Positions 26,332 through 33,966 of a stretch of 64,000 bases of DNA are shown here, in pieces. The translations under genes were made by a program, and so were the position numbers. How positions within the stretch are numbered: position 1 is the first letter of the stretch; the number at the start of each line of letters is the position of its first letter. This DNA is from Pontibacter anaerobius. GTDB taxonomy: Bacteria; Bacteroidota; Bacteroidia; Cytophagales; Hymenobacteraceae. The stretch covers positions 124,001 to 188,000 of the forward strand of contig NZ_JAPFQO010000010.1 in NCBI RefSeq assembly GCF_026241195.1. The letters are read 5' to 3'. The notes beneath the pieces are model-generated. The model had not been told where the DNA came from and ran no database searches. It saw only the letters and a program-made list of their open reading frames with translations.

Positions 26332-26913
26332 ATGAAAAGTATAGCCGTTTTCTGTGGCGCCAATGCCGGCAATAACCCGGCGTATGCAGCGGCAGCCACA
26401 AAGCTGGGCCAGCTGATGGCCGCGCAAAGTATAAGACTGGTGTTCGGGGGAGGAAAAGTCGGGTTGATGGGCACGATTGCAGACGCCATACTTGCCAAAG
26501 GAGGTGAGGCCATCGGCGTAATTCCGCAGAGCCTGATAGACCGCGAGGTAGCCCACACCGGACTGACAGAGCAGCACGTGGTAAAAACCATGCACGAGCG
26601 CAAAGCCTTGATGGCCTCCAAATCGGATGCGTTCATCGCCATGCCCGGCGGCTTCGGCACCCTCGATGAGATCAACGAGATCATCACCTGGAACCAGCTA
26701 GCCATCATCAAAAAGCCCGTGGCCTTTTACAACGTAAACGGCTTCTACAACAAGTTCCTGGAGTTCATTTCCGACAGTGTGCGGGAGGGTTTGGTGAAGC
26801 AGGAGTTCGTGAATAAGCTGATCGTGGAGAGCGATGCGGAGATGCTGCTGCAGAAACTCACAACGTATGCCGATGCTGAGTCGGAGGATTGGGTGGACTC
26901 GGAGCGTATTTAG
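26332..26913 (+). CDS. LOG-family nucleotide hydrolase (TIGR00730)
   Basis: 193 residues with the Rossmann-like lysine-decarboxylase-like fold of the LOG family. VFGGGKVGLMGTIADAIL (about 38-55) and the diagnostic PGGFGTLDEINEIITWNQL (about 104-122, PGGxGTxxE) are intact. Members cleave cytokinin riboside or purine nucleotide 5'-monophosphates to the free base and ribose phosphate; in non-plant bacteria the role is likely nucleotide housekeeping. The old name lysine decarboxylase does not apply. Full length. Confidence 0.93.
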   Translation: MKSIAVFCGANAGNNPAYAAAATKLGQLMAAQSIRLVFGGGKVGLMGTIADAILAKGGEAIGVIPQSLIDREVAHTGLTEQHVVKTMHERKALMASKSDAFIAMPGGFGTLDEINEIITWNQLAIIKKPVAFYNVNGFYNKFLEFISDSVREGLVKQEFVNKLIVESDAEMLLQKLTTYADAESEDWVDSERI

Positions 26914-26925
26914 TTTCTGAGACGC

Positions 26926-27429
26926 ATGCTGTCCTCTCAAAGTATAAAGGCGGTTGTAAAGTATAAACTGCTTTTGCTCCTAACGCTGCTGACGTTCACT
27001 TCAGCACAGGCGCAGGACGTATTCTCGGTTGGCCCGGCCCTGCACTTTAACTTCGGTGATAAAAAGCCAAAGGTAAGTTGGGGTGTGGAGGCCTCATTGT
27101 GGTGGTTTGAGGATCAGTTTCCGGTAAGCGGCAACCTGGGCTTCGACCGCAGGAAAGGCAGCACCGTTTTATACATGCAGGCCCAAACGGGCATCGGCAT
27201 CGCTGGTATATCTGCAGGGCCATACCTGGAGCTGAGGAAAGAGGATGCGCCCGTGCTGGGGCTGCAAACCGATTACTGGGTAAACTACTTTGCCGGCCTC
27301 AACTACAGAGTAAGGTATAGCGGAGAGGGCAGGCAGAAAGCATTGGGCGTTTACGTAAAGGCTCCTCTATCTTATGGCCTTGATGACGAGAATGGGGAAG
27401 AGGACGACTGGGATTGGGACTGTGACTAG
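26926..27429 (+). CDS. Small outer-membrane/periplasmic protein of unknown function
   Basis: 167 residues with a signal peptide (LLLLTLLTFTSAQAQD) and several glycine/aromatic strands (VGPALHFNFGD, WGVEASLWWF, GIGIAGISAGPYLELR, VNYFAGLNYRVRY) that suggest a small beta-barrel or beta-sandwich. The tail is very acidic (DDENGEEDDWDWDCD) and ends with a cysteine two residues from the end. No family recognised. It sits 12 bp after the LOG gene and is closed by a 52-bp palindrome. Confidence 0.7.
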   Translation: MLSSQSIKAVVKYKLLLLLTLLTFTSAQAQDVFSVGPALHFNFGDKKPKVSWGVEASLWWFEDQFPVSGNLGFDRRKGSTVLYMQAQTGIGIAGISAGPYLELRKEDAPVLGLQTDYWVNYFAGLNYRVRYSGEGRQKALGVYVKAPLSYGLDDENGEEDDWDWDCD

Positions 27430-27433
27430 CCAA

Positions 27434-27485
27434 AATATAAAAGGGAGGGGCGCTGCAGATCTGCAGCGCCCCTCCCTTTTATATT
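27434..27485. terminator. Perfect 52-bp palindrome, bidirectional terminator
   Basis: Two 26-base arms meet with no unpaired loop bases; the centre is AGATCT and the outer ends are AATATAAAA/TTTTATATT. It lies between the + gene ending at 27429 and the - hemH gene ending at 27529, so it can end both transcripts. Perfect symmetry over this length is uncommon for terminators, which usually keep a loop of three or more bases. Confidence 0.85.
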
Positions 27486-27528
27486 ATACTTGCGCAGAGG
27501 CGAACCTGGCAACCCAAGTTTTGTAGGG

Positions 27529-28557
27529 TTAGTTCTTTAGAATGATCTGCTTCACGGCCTCTACCCACGTGTCGTTGGAGTTGAGGCTCTCTACCAGCTG
27601 CCATTTCTCGCCGCCGGCGTGCTCAAACATCTCCTTAAACTCCTCGCCTACCTCTATGGTCGTCTCCAGGCAGTCAGCCACAAAGGCGGGGCTGAAGGCC
27701 AGCACCTTCTTGATACCTTTTTCCGGGAATGTCTTCAGCACCTCGTCGGTGTAAGGTTGCAGCCACGGGTCTTTGCCCAGTCGCGACTGGAAAGCCACAG
27801 AGTACTGGTCTTCGCGCAGGCCGAGCGCCGCAGCCAGCTGGCGCGAGGTTTCGAAGCAGGACGCGCGGTAGCAGTACTGGTTGCGCTTGTTGTAGCTGTT
27901 GCAGCAGGAGCCGAGCTTGCAATAGCCGTGGTCGCTGCCTTTCAGTATATGGCGCTCCGGCAAGCCGTGGTAGCTGAACATCACATGGTCATACTCCTCC
28001 TCCTGCATGTGCTTCCTGCCCAGCTCCGCAAACGACTCTATAAAGCCCGGGTCGTTGCAGAAGTTAGAGATGAAGTTGATGCTCGGGATGATCCACCAGT
28101 CCTTGATGATCTCCATGATCTTGTCGTGGGCGGAACCGGTGCTGGCGGAGGCATACTGCGGGAACAGCGGGAACACGATGATACGGTCCACGCTTTGCTC
28201 ACGCAGCTCTTCCAGAGCGCTTTTTATACTTGGTTTCTGGTAGCGCATGCCAAAAGAAACAAAGTAGTCGTCCCCGAGACTTGCCTGCAGTTTTTCCTTC
28301 AGGTCGATGCCGTGGTAGAGCAGGGGAGAGCCGCGCTCCGTCCACAGCTGCTTGTAAACTACCGCAGACTTCGGCGCACGGAAGGGAGCGATCACCCCGT
28401 TGATCAGGAAGAAGCGACCCACAGGATTTATGTCGATCACGCGTTTGTCCAGCAGGAACTCGCGCAGGTACTTTCTAACATCAGGCGTTTCAGGTGTGTC
28501 AGGCGTGCCGAGGTTTACCAGCAGCACACCGATCTTACCGGTGTTCTTTTTGCTCAT
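27529..28557 (-). CDS. hemH: Ferrochelatase
   Basis: 342 residues. It inserts Fe(II) into protoporphyrin IX, or coproporphyrin III in some lineages. VLLVNLGTPDTPETPDVRKYLREFL is the family start, VMFSYHGLPERHI holds the catalytic histidine, CYRASCFETSRQLAAAL and FQSRLGKDPWLQPYTDEVL follow, and FAPAFVADCLETTIEVG-like segments (SPAFVADCLETTIEVGEEF) complete the active site. Full length and unbroken. It stands alone on the minus strand; its upstream side is the repeat-rich gap up to 29386. Confidence 0.97.
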   Translation of the reverse strand: MSKKNTGKIGVLLVNLGTPDTPETPDVRKYLREFLLDKRVIDINPVGRFFLINGVIAPFRAPKSAVVYKQLWTERGSPLLYHGIDLKEKLQASLGDDYFVSFGMRYQKPSIKSALEELREQSVDRIIVFPLFPQYASASTGSAHDKIMEIIKDWWIIPSINFISNFCNDPGFIESFAELGRKHMQEEEYDHVMFSYHGLPERHILKGSDHGYCKLGSCCNSYNKRNQYCYRASCFETSRQLAAALGLREDQYSVAFQSRLGKDPWLQPYTDEVLKTFPEKGIKKVLAFSPAFVADCLETTIEVGEEFKEMFEHAGGEKWQLVESLNSNDTWVEAVKQIILKN

Positions 28558-28744
28558 GTAAAGTATAAGTGCTTATCGGTTGCAAAGATACTAAGTATAA
28601 TTCTTTCTGTTTGATGATAATTGTCAGTGTCTGTAAGAGGTTCAGTGGAGAGTAAAGCTATAAGTATGAAAAAGGTTTGGGGGAGCAAGACATGACCTCA
28701 CAGCGTCTCCCATACCTAAAGTGTTTTTATAAACAGGGGTGGGG

Positions 28745-29027
28745 TCAACCACCCCTGCCCCTCAGAGCTACGCTCGCTACCTTCAAACTCGCGTTCTTGG
28801 TATTCTAAGGAGGGGAGTTTCATCTCTCCCCAACCCTCTCCTAAGAACAGGAGAGGGAGCCCGGCTCAAGCTCCGTCAGCTGAGGCTATCGAAAACTGTT
28901 CCCAGTCTTTCCGTTGAGCGCCTTGTGAGATCCGGTGCCACGATAGTGGCAGCGCCCTGGCGCAGGAGGGAACACAGCGCGATGCGGGAAGACGAGCCCT
29001 CCCGGGCTGGAGGGAGCCAAAGCCGGA
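28745..29027 (+). repeat. Composite dispersed repeat, copy A
   Basis: Two modules lie in order. Module 1 (about 28745-28860) is CT/AG-rich, with CCACCCCTGCCCCTC, AAGGAGGGGAGTTT and an internal CCTCTCCT/AGGAGAGG hairpin. Module 2 (28884-29027) runs from GCTATCGAAAACTG to GCCAAAGCCGG, with GTTGAGCGCCTTGTGAGAT and AACACAGCGCGATGCG in the middle. Both modules recur in the opposite orientation at 53735-54100. No open frame or transposase is associated. Part of the 829-bp gap 28558-29386, which otherwise contains repeat D and several AAGTATR. Confidence 0.8.
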
Positions 29028-29140
29028 AATAAAACAATAGGTATGTAAGACTGAGGATGAACAGTAGCAGAATAGGATAGCTTATGTCCAGTTGAAGGAA
29101 GCCGGGGCGATGAAAGTATAGCCCAAGTATAAAGTATGGC

Positions 29141-29199
29141 TACAGTTGAGTTACAAACTCAACATCATAAAAGGACACAAGTCTGAAGACTTGCGCCAG
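29141..29199 (-). repeat. Partial copy of the 108-bp inverted-repeat element
   Basis: About 58 bp matches the left half of the element at 46755-46862 in reverse orientation. AGTTGAGTTACAAACTCAAC is identical, followed by ATCATA, a diverged stretch and the GCGCCAG end. The other half is missing. An open frame across it (29146-29343) is just the repeat read through. Confidence 0.75.
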
Positions 29200-29359
29200 G
29201 GGACTATGAAAGTATACTCAAAGTATAAAAGTGAAACAGCAGCTAATAAGTATGGCAGCGTTTCAGAAGAATCCCTGAACCCCAAAATCCTCAACGCCCA
29301 ATCCTTCCCATTCATTTACAAATATTTATACATCCGGCCTTAGTCTCGTAAAAAAGGAG

Positions 29360-29367
29360 TAATTTTG
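29360..29367 (+). promoter_or_regulatory. Candidate -7 element for era (TAATTTTG)
   Basis: TAATTTTG fits TAnnTTTG and lies 20 bp before the era ATG. No clear -33 TTG is seen at the right spacing. It probably starts the era-der transcript with a very short leader. Confidence 0.45.
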
Positions 29368-29386
29368 CAACCTCAAATTTAGAAGT

Positions 29387-30277
29387 ATGGCCGAAACACC
29401 GCACAAAGCCGGTTTTGTAAGTATAGTGGGCAAACCGAACGTGGGTAAATCAACGCTGATGAACGCGCTGGTGGGCGAGAAACTCTCCATCATCACCTCC
29501 AAGGCACAAACCACACGGCACCGCATCATGGGCATTCTGAACTCAGACGAGTTCCAGATCGTTTACTCCGACACGCCCGGCATCATCAAGCCGCAGTATG
29601 CGCTGCACGAGTCGATGATGGGCTTTGTGCGCACCTCCCTGGAGGATGCCGACGTGATCCTGTTCGTGACGGATATTTACGAGAAGCACGACGAGGATGA
29701 CGTGATCAAGCGTCTGCAGCATGCCAAGGTACCCATACTTCTGCTTATAAATAAGATCGACCAGGCTACCGAGGAGGAAGTGAACGAGAAGGTGGCTTAC
29801 TGGCAGGAGCACATGAACCCGACCGAAATCCATCCGATTTCTGCCCTGCATAATTTCGGACTGGACCAGCTGTTTGCCCGCTTGTTGCATTACCTGCCGG
29901 AGCACCCGCCATACTTCCCGAAAGATGAACTGACTGACAAGCCGGAGCGTTTCTTCGTGTCGGAGATGATCCGGGAGAAGATTTTTCTCAACTATAAAAA
30001 GGAGATTCCCTACAGTTGCGAGGTGGTGGTAGAGGAGTTCAAAGAGGAGGAAGACATTATCCGCATCCGCGCGGAGATCAGCGTGGAGCGCCGCAGCCAG
30101 AAGGGCATCGTGATCGGCAACAAAGGCGAGGCGCTAAAAAAAGTGGGCACGCAGGCCCGCCTCGATATGGAGAACTTCTTCCAGAAAAAGATATTTCTTG
30201 ATTTATACGTGCGCGTGAACGAGAACTGGCGGACAGACCAGAAGCTGCTTCGGCGCTTCGGCTACCGCGAAGAGTAG
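29387..30277 (+). CDS. era: GTPase Era
   Basis: 296 residues. G1 is GKPNVGKST (about 15-23), G3 is DTPG (about 61-64) and G4 is NKID (about 120-123), followed by a C-terminal KH domain with VIGNKGEALKKVG. Era binds 16S rRNA near the 3' end during 30S maturation. The Bacteroidota ribosome hides the anti-Shine-Dalgarno sequence, so Era's target site deserves attention here. It is followed 62 bp later by der, the other assembly GTPase, and both use ATA-CTT codon pairs that create the window motif. Confidence 0.97.
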   Translation: MAETPHKAGFVSIVGKPNVGKSTLMNALVGEKLSIITSKAQTTRHRIMGILNSDEFQIVYSDTPGIIKPQYALHESMMGFVRTSLEDADVILFVTDIYEKHDEDDVIKRLQHAKVPILLLINKIDQATEEEVNEKVAYWQEHMNPTEIHPISALHNFGLDQLFARLLHYLPEHPPYFPKDELTDKPERFFVSEMIREKIFLNYKKEIPYSCEVVVEEFKEEEDIIRIRAEISVERRSQKGIVIGNKGEALKKVGTQARLDMENFFQKKIFLDLYVRVNENWRTDQKLLRRFGYREE

Positions 30278-30339
30278 CGCACCATAAAGCTTCGGGGCAC
30301 GGTGCTCCGGGGGCACTTTAACATTTTTATTTTATTTCG

Positions 30340-31653
30340 ATGTCAACCAACATCATTGCCATTGTAGGCCGCCCGAACGTGGGCAAGTCTACCCTTTTTA
30401 ATCGCCTGATAGGCCAGCGCAAAGCCATTATGGACAACGTGAGCGGCGTAACCCGCGACCGCAGCTACGGCCACGGCGACTGGACCGGCAAGTACTTCAC
30501 CGTGATAGACACAGGTGGCTACGTGCACGGCTCCGATGATATTTTCGAAGCTGAGATCAACCGCCAGGTAGAGCTGGCCATGAACGAGGCCGACGTGATC
30601 CTTTTTATGGTGGACGTGGATGCCGGCCTAACAGGCCTGGACGAGGAGTTTGCCAACGTGCTGCGCCGCACCGATAAGCCGGTATACGTAGTAGCTAACA
30701 AAGCCGACACCAACGCCCGTATGCACCAGATGGGTGAGTTTTACTCACTCGGTGTGGGTATAGATATTTTCCCGATCTCCTCGCAGAGCGGCTCCGGCAC
30801 CGGCGAGCTGCTGGACGAGGTAGTAAAGCACTTTAAAGACGAAGGCATAGAGGATCCGGATGCCGGCATTCCGAAAATTGGCGTGTTTGGCCGCCCGAAC
30901 GTAGGCAAGTCCTCGTTCGTGAACCTGCTGCTGGGGCAGGAGCGCAATATCGTAACCGATAGAGCCGGTACCACCCGCGATGCCATCCATGCCCGCTACA
31001 ATGCGTTCGGCAAGGAGTTCATTATCGTGGATACGGCCGGTTTGCGCCGTAAGAGCAAGGTGAGCGAGGATATTGAGTTTTACTCGGTGCTGCGCTCCGT
31101 GCGTGCCCTGGAAGATTCAGACGTGTGCATTGTGATGCTGGATGCCACACGCGGTATCGAGGCCCAGGACGTGAACATTATTGCCCTGGCCGAGAAGAAC
31201 CGCAAAGGCATCGTTATACTTGTGAACAAGTGGGACCTGGTGGAGAAGGACACCCATACCACCAAGCAGTTTGAGGAGGAGATCTACAGCCGTATCGCGC
31301 CTATTTCTTACGTTCCGATCATCTTTACATCGGTGGTAACGAAACAGCGTATTCACAAAGCCATAGAGGTGGCCATGGAGGTGTACGACAACAAGACGCG
31401 TAAGATCCCTACCTCTAAGCTGAACGACCTGTTGCTGCCGGACATTGAGCGTTACCCGCCACCGTCAAACAAAGGCAAGTTTATCAAGATCAAGTATATA
31501 ACGCAGCTGCCGACGCACAACCCTACGTTTGCGTTTTTCTGTAACCTGCCGCAGTACATAAAGGAGCCATACATGCGCTACCTGGAGAACAGGATGCGCG
31601 AGCACTTCGACTTTAAAGGAGTGCCAATCAGGATTTTATTTAAGAAGAAATAA
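30340..31653 (+). CDS. der: GTPase Der (EngA)
   Basis: 437 residues with the unique tandem of two GTPase domains. G1 of the first is GRPNVGKST (about 9-17) with DTGGY and NKAD; the second has GRPNVGKSS (about 183-191), DTAG and NKWD. A KH-like C-terminal domain ends with GVPIRILFKKK. Der is essential for 50S assembly. Full length and intact. The era-der pairing puts two ribosome-assembly GTPases in one unit. Confidence 0.97.
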   Translation: MSTNIIAIVGRPNVGKSTLFNRLIGQRKAIMDNVSGVTRDRSYGHGDWTGKYFTVIDTGGYVHGSDDIFEAEINRQVELAMNEADVILFMVDVDAGLTGLDEEFANVLRRTDKPVYVVANKADTNARMHQMGEFYSLGVGIDIFPISSQSGSGTGELLDEVVKHFKDEGIEDPDAGIPKIGVFGRPNVGKSSFVNLLLGQERNIVTDRAGTTRDAIHARYNAFGKEFIIVDTAGLRRKSKVSEDIEFYSVLRSVRALEDSDVCIVMLDATRGIEAQDVNIIALAEKNRKGIVILVNKWDLVEKDTHTTKQFEEEIYSRIAPISYVPIIFTSVVTKQRIHKAIEVAMEVYDNKTRKIPTSKLNDLLLPDIERYPPPSNKGKFIKIKYITQLPTHNPTFAFFCNLPQYIKEPYMRYLENRMREHFDFKGVPIRILFKKK

Positions 31654-31668
31654 TTTTTCGGGTGGATG

Positions 31669-31698
31669 TTTGGAGGTTCATATATAGTAGTATATTTG
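31669..31698 (+). promoter_or_regulatory. Bacteroidota promoter (TTTG, 18 bp, TATATTTG)
   Basis: TTTG at 31669-31672 and TATATTTG at 31691-31698 are separated by 18 bp, matching the -33/-7 pair used by the primary sigma factor of this phylum. It lies 28 bp before the ATG of the first small acidic lipoprotein. This is the best promoter in the window, and suggests strong expression. Confidence 0.7.
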
Positions 31699-31725
31699 CG
31701 CCTCATTTAAAAAATCACAAACACC

Positions 31726-31923
31726 ATGAAAAAAGTATTTGGTTTACTTTTCGTTGCTGGCCTGTTCGCTTTCGCATCTTGCAACAACACTGAAGAAACA
31801 GCTACTGAGGTTGAGACTGTAGAAGAAACTGTAGTTGAAGAGGCTCCTGTAGTAGAAGACACTACTGCTGTTGACGCTGACACTACTGCCACTCCAGTTG
31901 ACTCTGCTTCTGCTGCTCAGTAA
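31726..31923 (+). CDS. Small acidic lipoprotein 1
   Basis: 65 residues: a lipoprotein signal (MKKVFGLLFVAGLFAFASC, cysteine 19) and a mature part made almost only of Thr, Glu, Val, Asp and Ala (TEVETVEETVVEEAPVVEDT onward), with no lysine or arginine. There is no folded domain and it is probably disordered. It is the first of four such genes in 1.3 kb, preceded by the best promoter and followed by a terminator, so it is likely a separate transcript. Function unknown. Confidence 0.8.
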   Translation: MKKVFGLLFVAGLFAFASCNNTEETATEVETVEETVVEEAPVVEDTTAVDADTTATPVDSASAAQ

Positions 31924-31961
31924 TCAGCAACCAGAAAACCACCTGGCCTATGGCCGGGAAA

Positions 31962-31992
31962 CAGAAAGGCACCTCAAAAGGGTGCCTTTCTG
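31962..31992 (+). terminator. Terminator after acidic lipoprotein 1
   Basis: A perfect 12-bp stem (CAGAAAGGCACC/GGTGCCTTTCTG) with a seven-base loop, followed by CATTTTATA. It separates lipoprotein gene 1 from the next. Confidence 0.85.
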
Positions 31993-32051
31993 CATTTTAT
32001 ATATTTATAAAAACTATATATCGGTAAGTGCGTATTGCTTGTCATGTTTCA

Positions 32052-32072
32052 GGCGCAAACAGTTGTTGCGCC
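32052..32072 (+). other. Hairpin in the leader of acidic lipoprotein 2
   Basis: GGCGCAA (32052-32058) pairs with TTGCGCC (32066-32072) around a seven-base loop, 44 bp before the ATG. It could be a weak terminator, a 5' stabiliser or an operator. No TAnnTTTG promoter was clear downstream of it. Confidence 0.45.
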
Positions 32073-32115
32073 CTTTAACCATGAATTAAGTACTCATACT
32101 AAACACTATAACATC

Positions 32116-32307
32116 ATGAAAAAAGTATTGTATGTATTTGCCCTGGCAGGCCTGTTTGGCTTTGCCTCATGTGATTCTCCAGCCGAAGAAAGAGCTGAAG
32201 AGAGAGAAGAAGCCGTAGAAGAAATGGAAGATGATGCCGAGGACGCGGCTGATGACATGGAAGATGCAGCTGATGAAATGGACGACACAACTGCTGTGAT
32301 CGAATAG
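32116..32307 (+). CDS. Small acidic lipoprotein 2
   Basis: 63 residues from ATG 32116. The lipoprotein signal is MKKVLYVFALAGLFGFASC (cysteine 19) and the mature part is dominated by Glu, Asp, Ala and Met (AEEREEAVEEMEDDAEDAAD and on), ending DTTAVIE. The heptad-like spacing suggests a helix or coiled coil. The signal peptide is close to that of gene 1 and the ending to that of gene 3 (DTTVIE), so the genes are paralogues. Function unknown. Confidence 0.8.
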   Translation: MKKVLYVFALAGLFGFASCDSPAEERAEEREEAVEEMEDDAEDAADDMEDAADEMDDTTAVIE

Positions 32308-32334
32308 AGCACCGCACTTTTATACTTATTGAAC

Positions 32335-32364
32335 CGGAGGGGTAGGCTTAGGCTTACCCCTCCG
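32335..32364 (+). terminator. Terminator after acidic lipoprotein 2
   Basis: CGGAGGGGTA pairs perfectly with TACCCCTCCG (10 bp, ten-base loop), followed by TTGTTTTAG. The 259 bp after it up to the next gene at 32624 hold no gene. Confidence 0.8.
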
Positions 32365-32623
32365 TTGTTTTAGCGGGCAGCACCAGGTTTATGCTTGTCT
32401 TCTTGAACACTTACTAGGCTAAGGTAGCTTAGGCTTTGTTTGCTGGGAAAAAGAAGAAACTGCATGGTATATTCGCCTGGCAAAGTAAAACTAAACGCGA
32501 TTGGGCTAACCTGTTTATAATTTGATGCGTTGAAGTAAATTAGGCAGTGCACCAAACCATATCAAGGGCGCGGCCTGTATTTAAAGCATATAAATGAGTT
32601 TTAAAATTAACAACACTAGAACT

Positions 32624-32857
32624 ATGAAGAAATTGGTATTCCTACTTTTCGCAGCAAGCACTCTAACCTTTGTAGCATCCTGCAATTCTCCGGCAGAAGA
32701 ACGGGAAGACGTAGTGGAGGAGGCAGAAGATTTGGCCGATGAGCGCGCAGAAGGTGATGTAGAGGATATTGCCGAAGAGAGAGAGGAACTGAGTGAGGAA
32801 GTGCAAGAGTACAACGAAGAGGTGGCCGAAGAAATGGATACCACCGTAATTGAGTAA
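32624..32857 (+). CDS. Small acidic lipoprotein 3
   Basis: 77 residues from ATG 32624. The signal is MKKLVFLLFAASTLTFVASC (cysteine 20). SPAEER follows directly, as in gene 2, then a long Glu/Asp-rich run (DVVEEAEDLADERAEGDVED and on) with hydrophobics at regular spacing and the ending MDTTVIE. It should form an acidic helix anchored by lipid. Gene 4 begins 22 bp after it, so genes 3 and 4 are probably one transcript. Function unknown. Confidence 0.8.
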   Translation: MKKLVFLLFAASTLTFVASCNSPAEEREDVVEEAEDLADERAEGDVEDIAEEREELSEEVQEYNEEVAEEMDTTVIE

Positions 32858-32879
32858 GATATACTTTATATCTAAAGTT

Positions 32880-33053
32880 ATGAGAAAAATGATTTACACC
32901 TTGGCCGCCGTAGGGCTGCTAAGCCTGGGAGCATGCGCCTCTACTGAGAACACTGTGGAAGAGGGAGCCGATGAGGTAGAAAACGCCGCTGAGGAAGTAG
33001 GCGAGGAAGTAGAAGAGGCTGCCGATGAGGTAGAAGATGAAATCGATGAATAA
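32880..33053 (+). CDS. Small acidic lipoprotein 4
   Basis: 57 residues from ATG 32880. The signal is MRKMIYTLAAVGLLSLGAC (cysteine 19). The rest is an alternating Glu/Ala/Val helix (EEGADEVENAAEEVGEEVEE onward) ending DEIDE. It resembles entericidin-type small lipoproteins in size and cysteine placement, but those are not so acidic; homology is not claimed. Closed by a strong terminator. Confidence 0.78.
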   Translation: MRKMIYTLAAVGLLSLGACASTENTVEEGADEVENAAEEVGEEVEEAADEVEDEIDE

Positions 33054-33078
33054 TAATTGAAGCATTTTAGCTTTACAC

Positions 33079-33112
33079 AAAAGGCCAGCCCGGACTACCG
33101 GGCTGGCCTTTT
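33079..33112. terminator. Bidirectional terminator
   Basis: A perfect 15-bp stem (33079-33093 with 33098-33112), four-base loop ACTA, and A4/T4 outer ends. It ends the acidic lipoprotein transcript from the left and the 33125-33694 gene from the right. Confidence 0.92.
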
Positions 33113-33124
33113 GCTTTGCGTTGG

Positions 33125-33694
33125 TTAAGGGCCCAGGCGCTTTTGGATGAGGCTGTTTACAAGGCCAAACAGCCGCTTAGGGGTAAACGTGCGCCAGTGG
33201 ATATCGTCTAAGTTGCCGCCATAGTTAAGGTAGTAGTCCAGGTTATAGTTCTTCATCTCGCTCAGCACAAACTCCTGGAAGCCGAGGGCCGCTATCCAGC
33301 CTTCCTCCACATCCTCAAACCACTCCTCGTAGTAAGAGTCGTCGGAGCCGTGGAAGTTGAACACGTTCTCTCCGATAAGTATAAAGTGCTTGATGCCTTC
33401 CTCCACCATTGGGTCGATGATGTTACGCTTCAGCTGCATGATATCGTTGTGCAGGGCATCGTTCCACTCGCCTATAAACTCAATGATAGCAAAATTTAAT
33501 TCGTAATCGGCATAAAGAATTTTCAGGAAAAGCGTTTCAGAGTTAATGTCGTCCCACTGCGGGTGTATGTAGTATCCATAAATGGTGTGGGTAAACTGAG
33601 AGAGGCTGTTCTCGGCCCCGAAGAGCGGCGAGCGCGGGTCTTCGGAGGCAGTGTACTTCTCGATCCAGTTATAGTATGGTTCTATGGTGTGCAT
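33125..33694 (-). CDS. Conserved hypothetical protein (189 aa)
   Basis: A soluble, acidic and aromatic-rich protein with no signal peptide or membrane segment. Notable stretches are YYNWIEKYTASEDPRSPLFG, a central IDPMVEEGIKHFILIGENVFNFHG that reads like an alpha/beta strand-turn, and a C-terminus TPKRLFGLVNSLIQKRL. No family is recognised with confidence. It is a single-gene transcript with the shared terminator at its end. Confidence 0.8.
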   Translation of the reverse strand: MHTIEPYYNWIEKYTASEDPRSPLFGAENSLSQFTHTIYGYYIHPQWDDINSETLFLKILYADYELNFAIIEFIGEWNDALHNDIMQLKRNIIDPMVEEGIKHFILIGENVFNFHGSDDSYYEEWFEDVEEGWIAALGFQEFVLSEMKNYNLDYYLNYGGNLDDIHWRTFTPKRLFGLVNSLIQKRLGP

Positions 33695-33966
33695 AAGCAG
33701 TGTTTACGGGTGTGGCCGCTGTAGCATGATTTACTGCCGCAGCTCTAACAAAGTTGGCCTTTGCGGCCCTGTTTCGCACCTCTCAAGGTTGTTGCATAAC
33801 AAAAGTAACACATAAAAAAGTGTCACTCTGAAAAGTATGTAAAGTATAGGCCTGTAACAGGAAACAGTTTTGCAGCTCCTGCGGTATGCTAAGGTATAGG
33901 CGTTCCTTCCGGAAGGCGCCTGCACGCAAAGAGATACGCAACATCAACTCTAACTTACTGGCGACT

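Noticed and set aside
27619..28614. 331-codon + strand open frame opposite hemH
   Set aside because: It is a shadow of the ferrochelatase gene, whose motifs are all on the minus strand.
29146..29343. 65-codon open frame in the era upstream gap
   Set aside because: It runs through repeat D and several AAGTATR copies, has no start context, and has no family pattern.
31707..32844. Serine-rich minus-strand frames opposite the acidic lipoproteins
   Set aside because: They mirror GAA/GAG/GAT codons of the plus genes, which read as serine-rich on the other strand; the + genes have lipoboxes.
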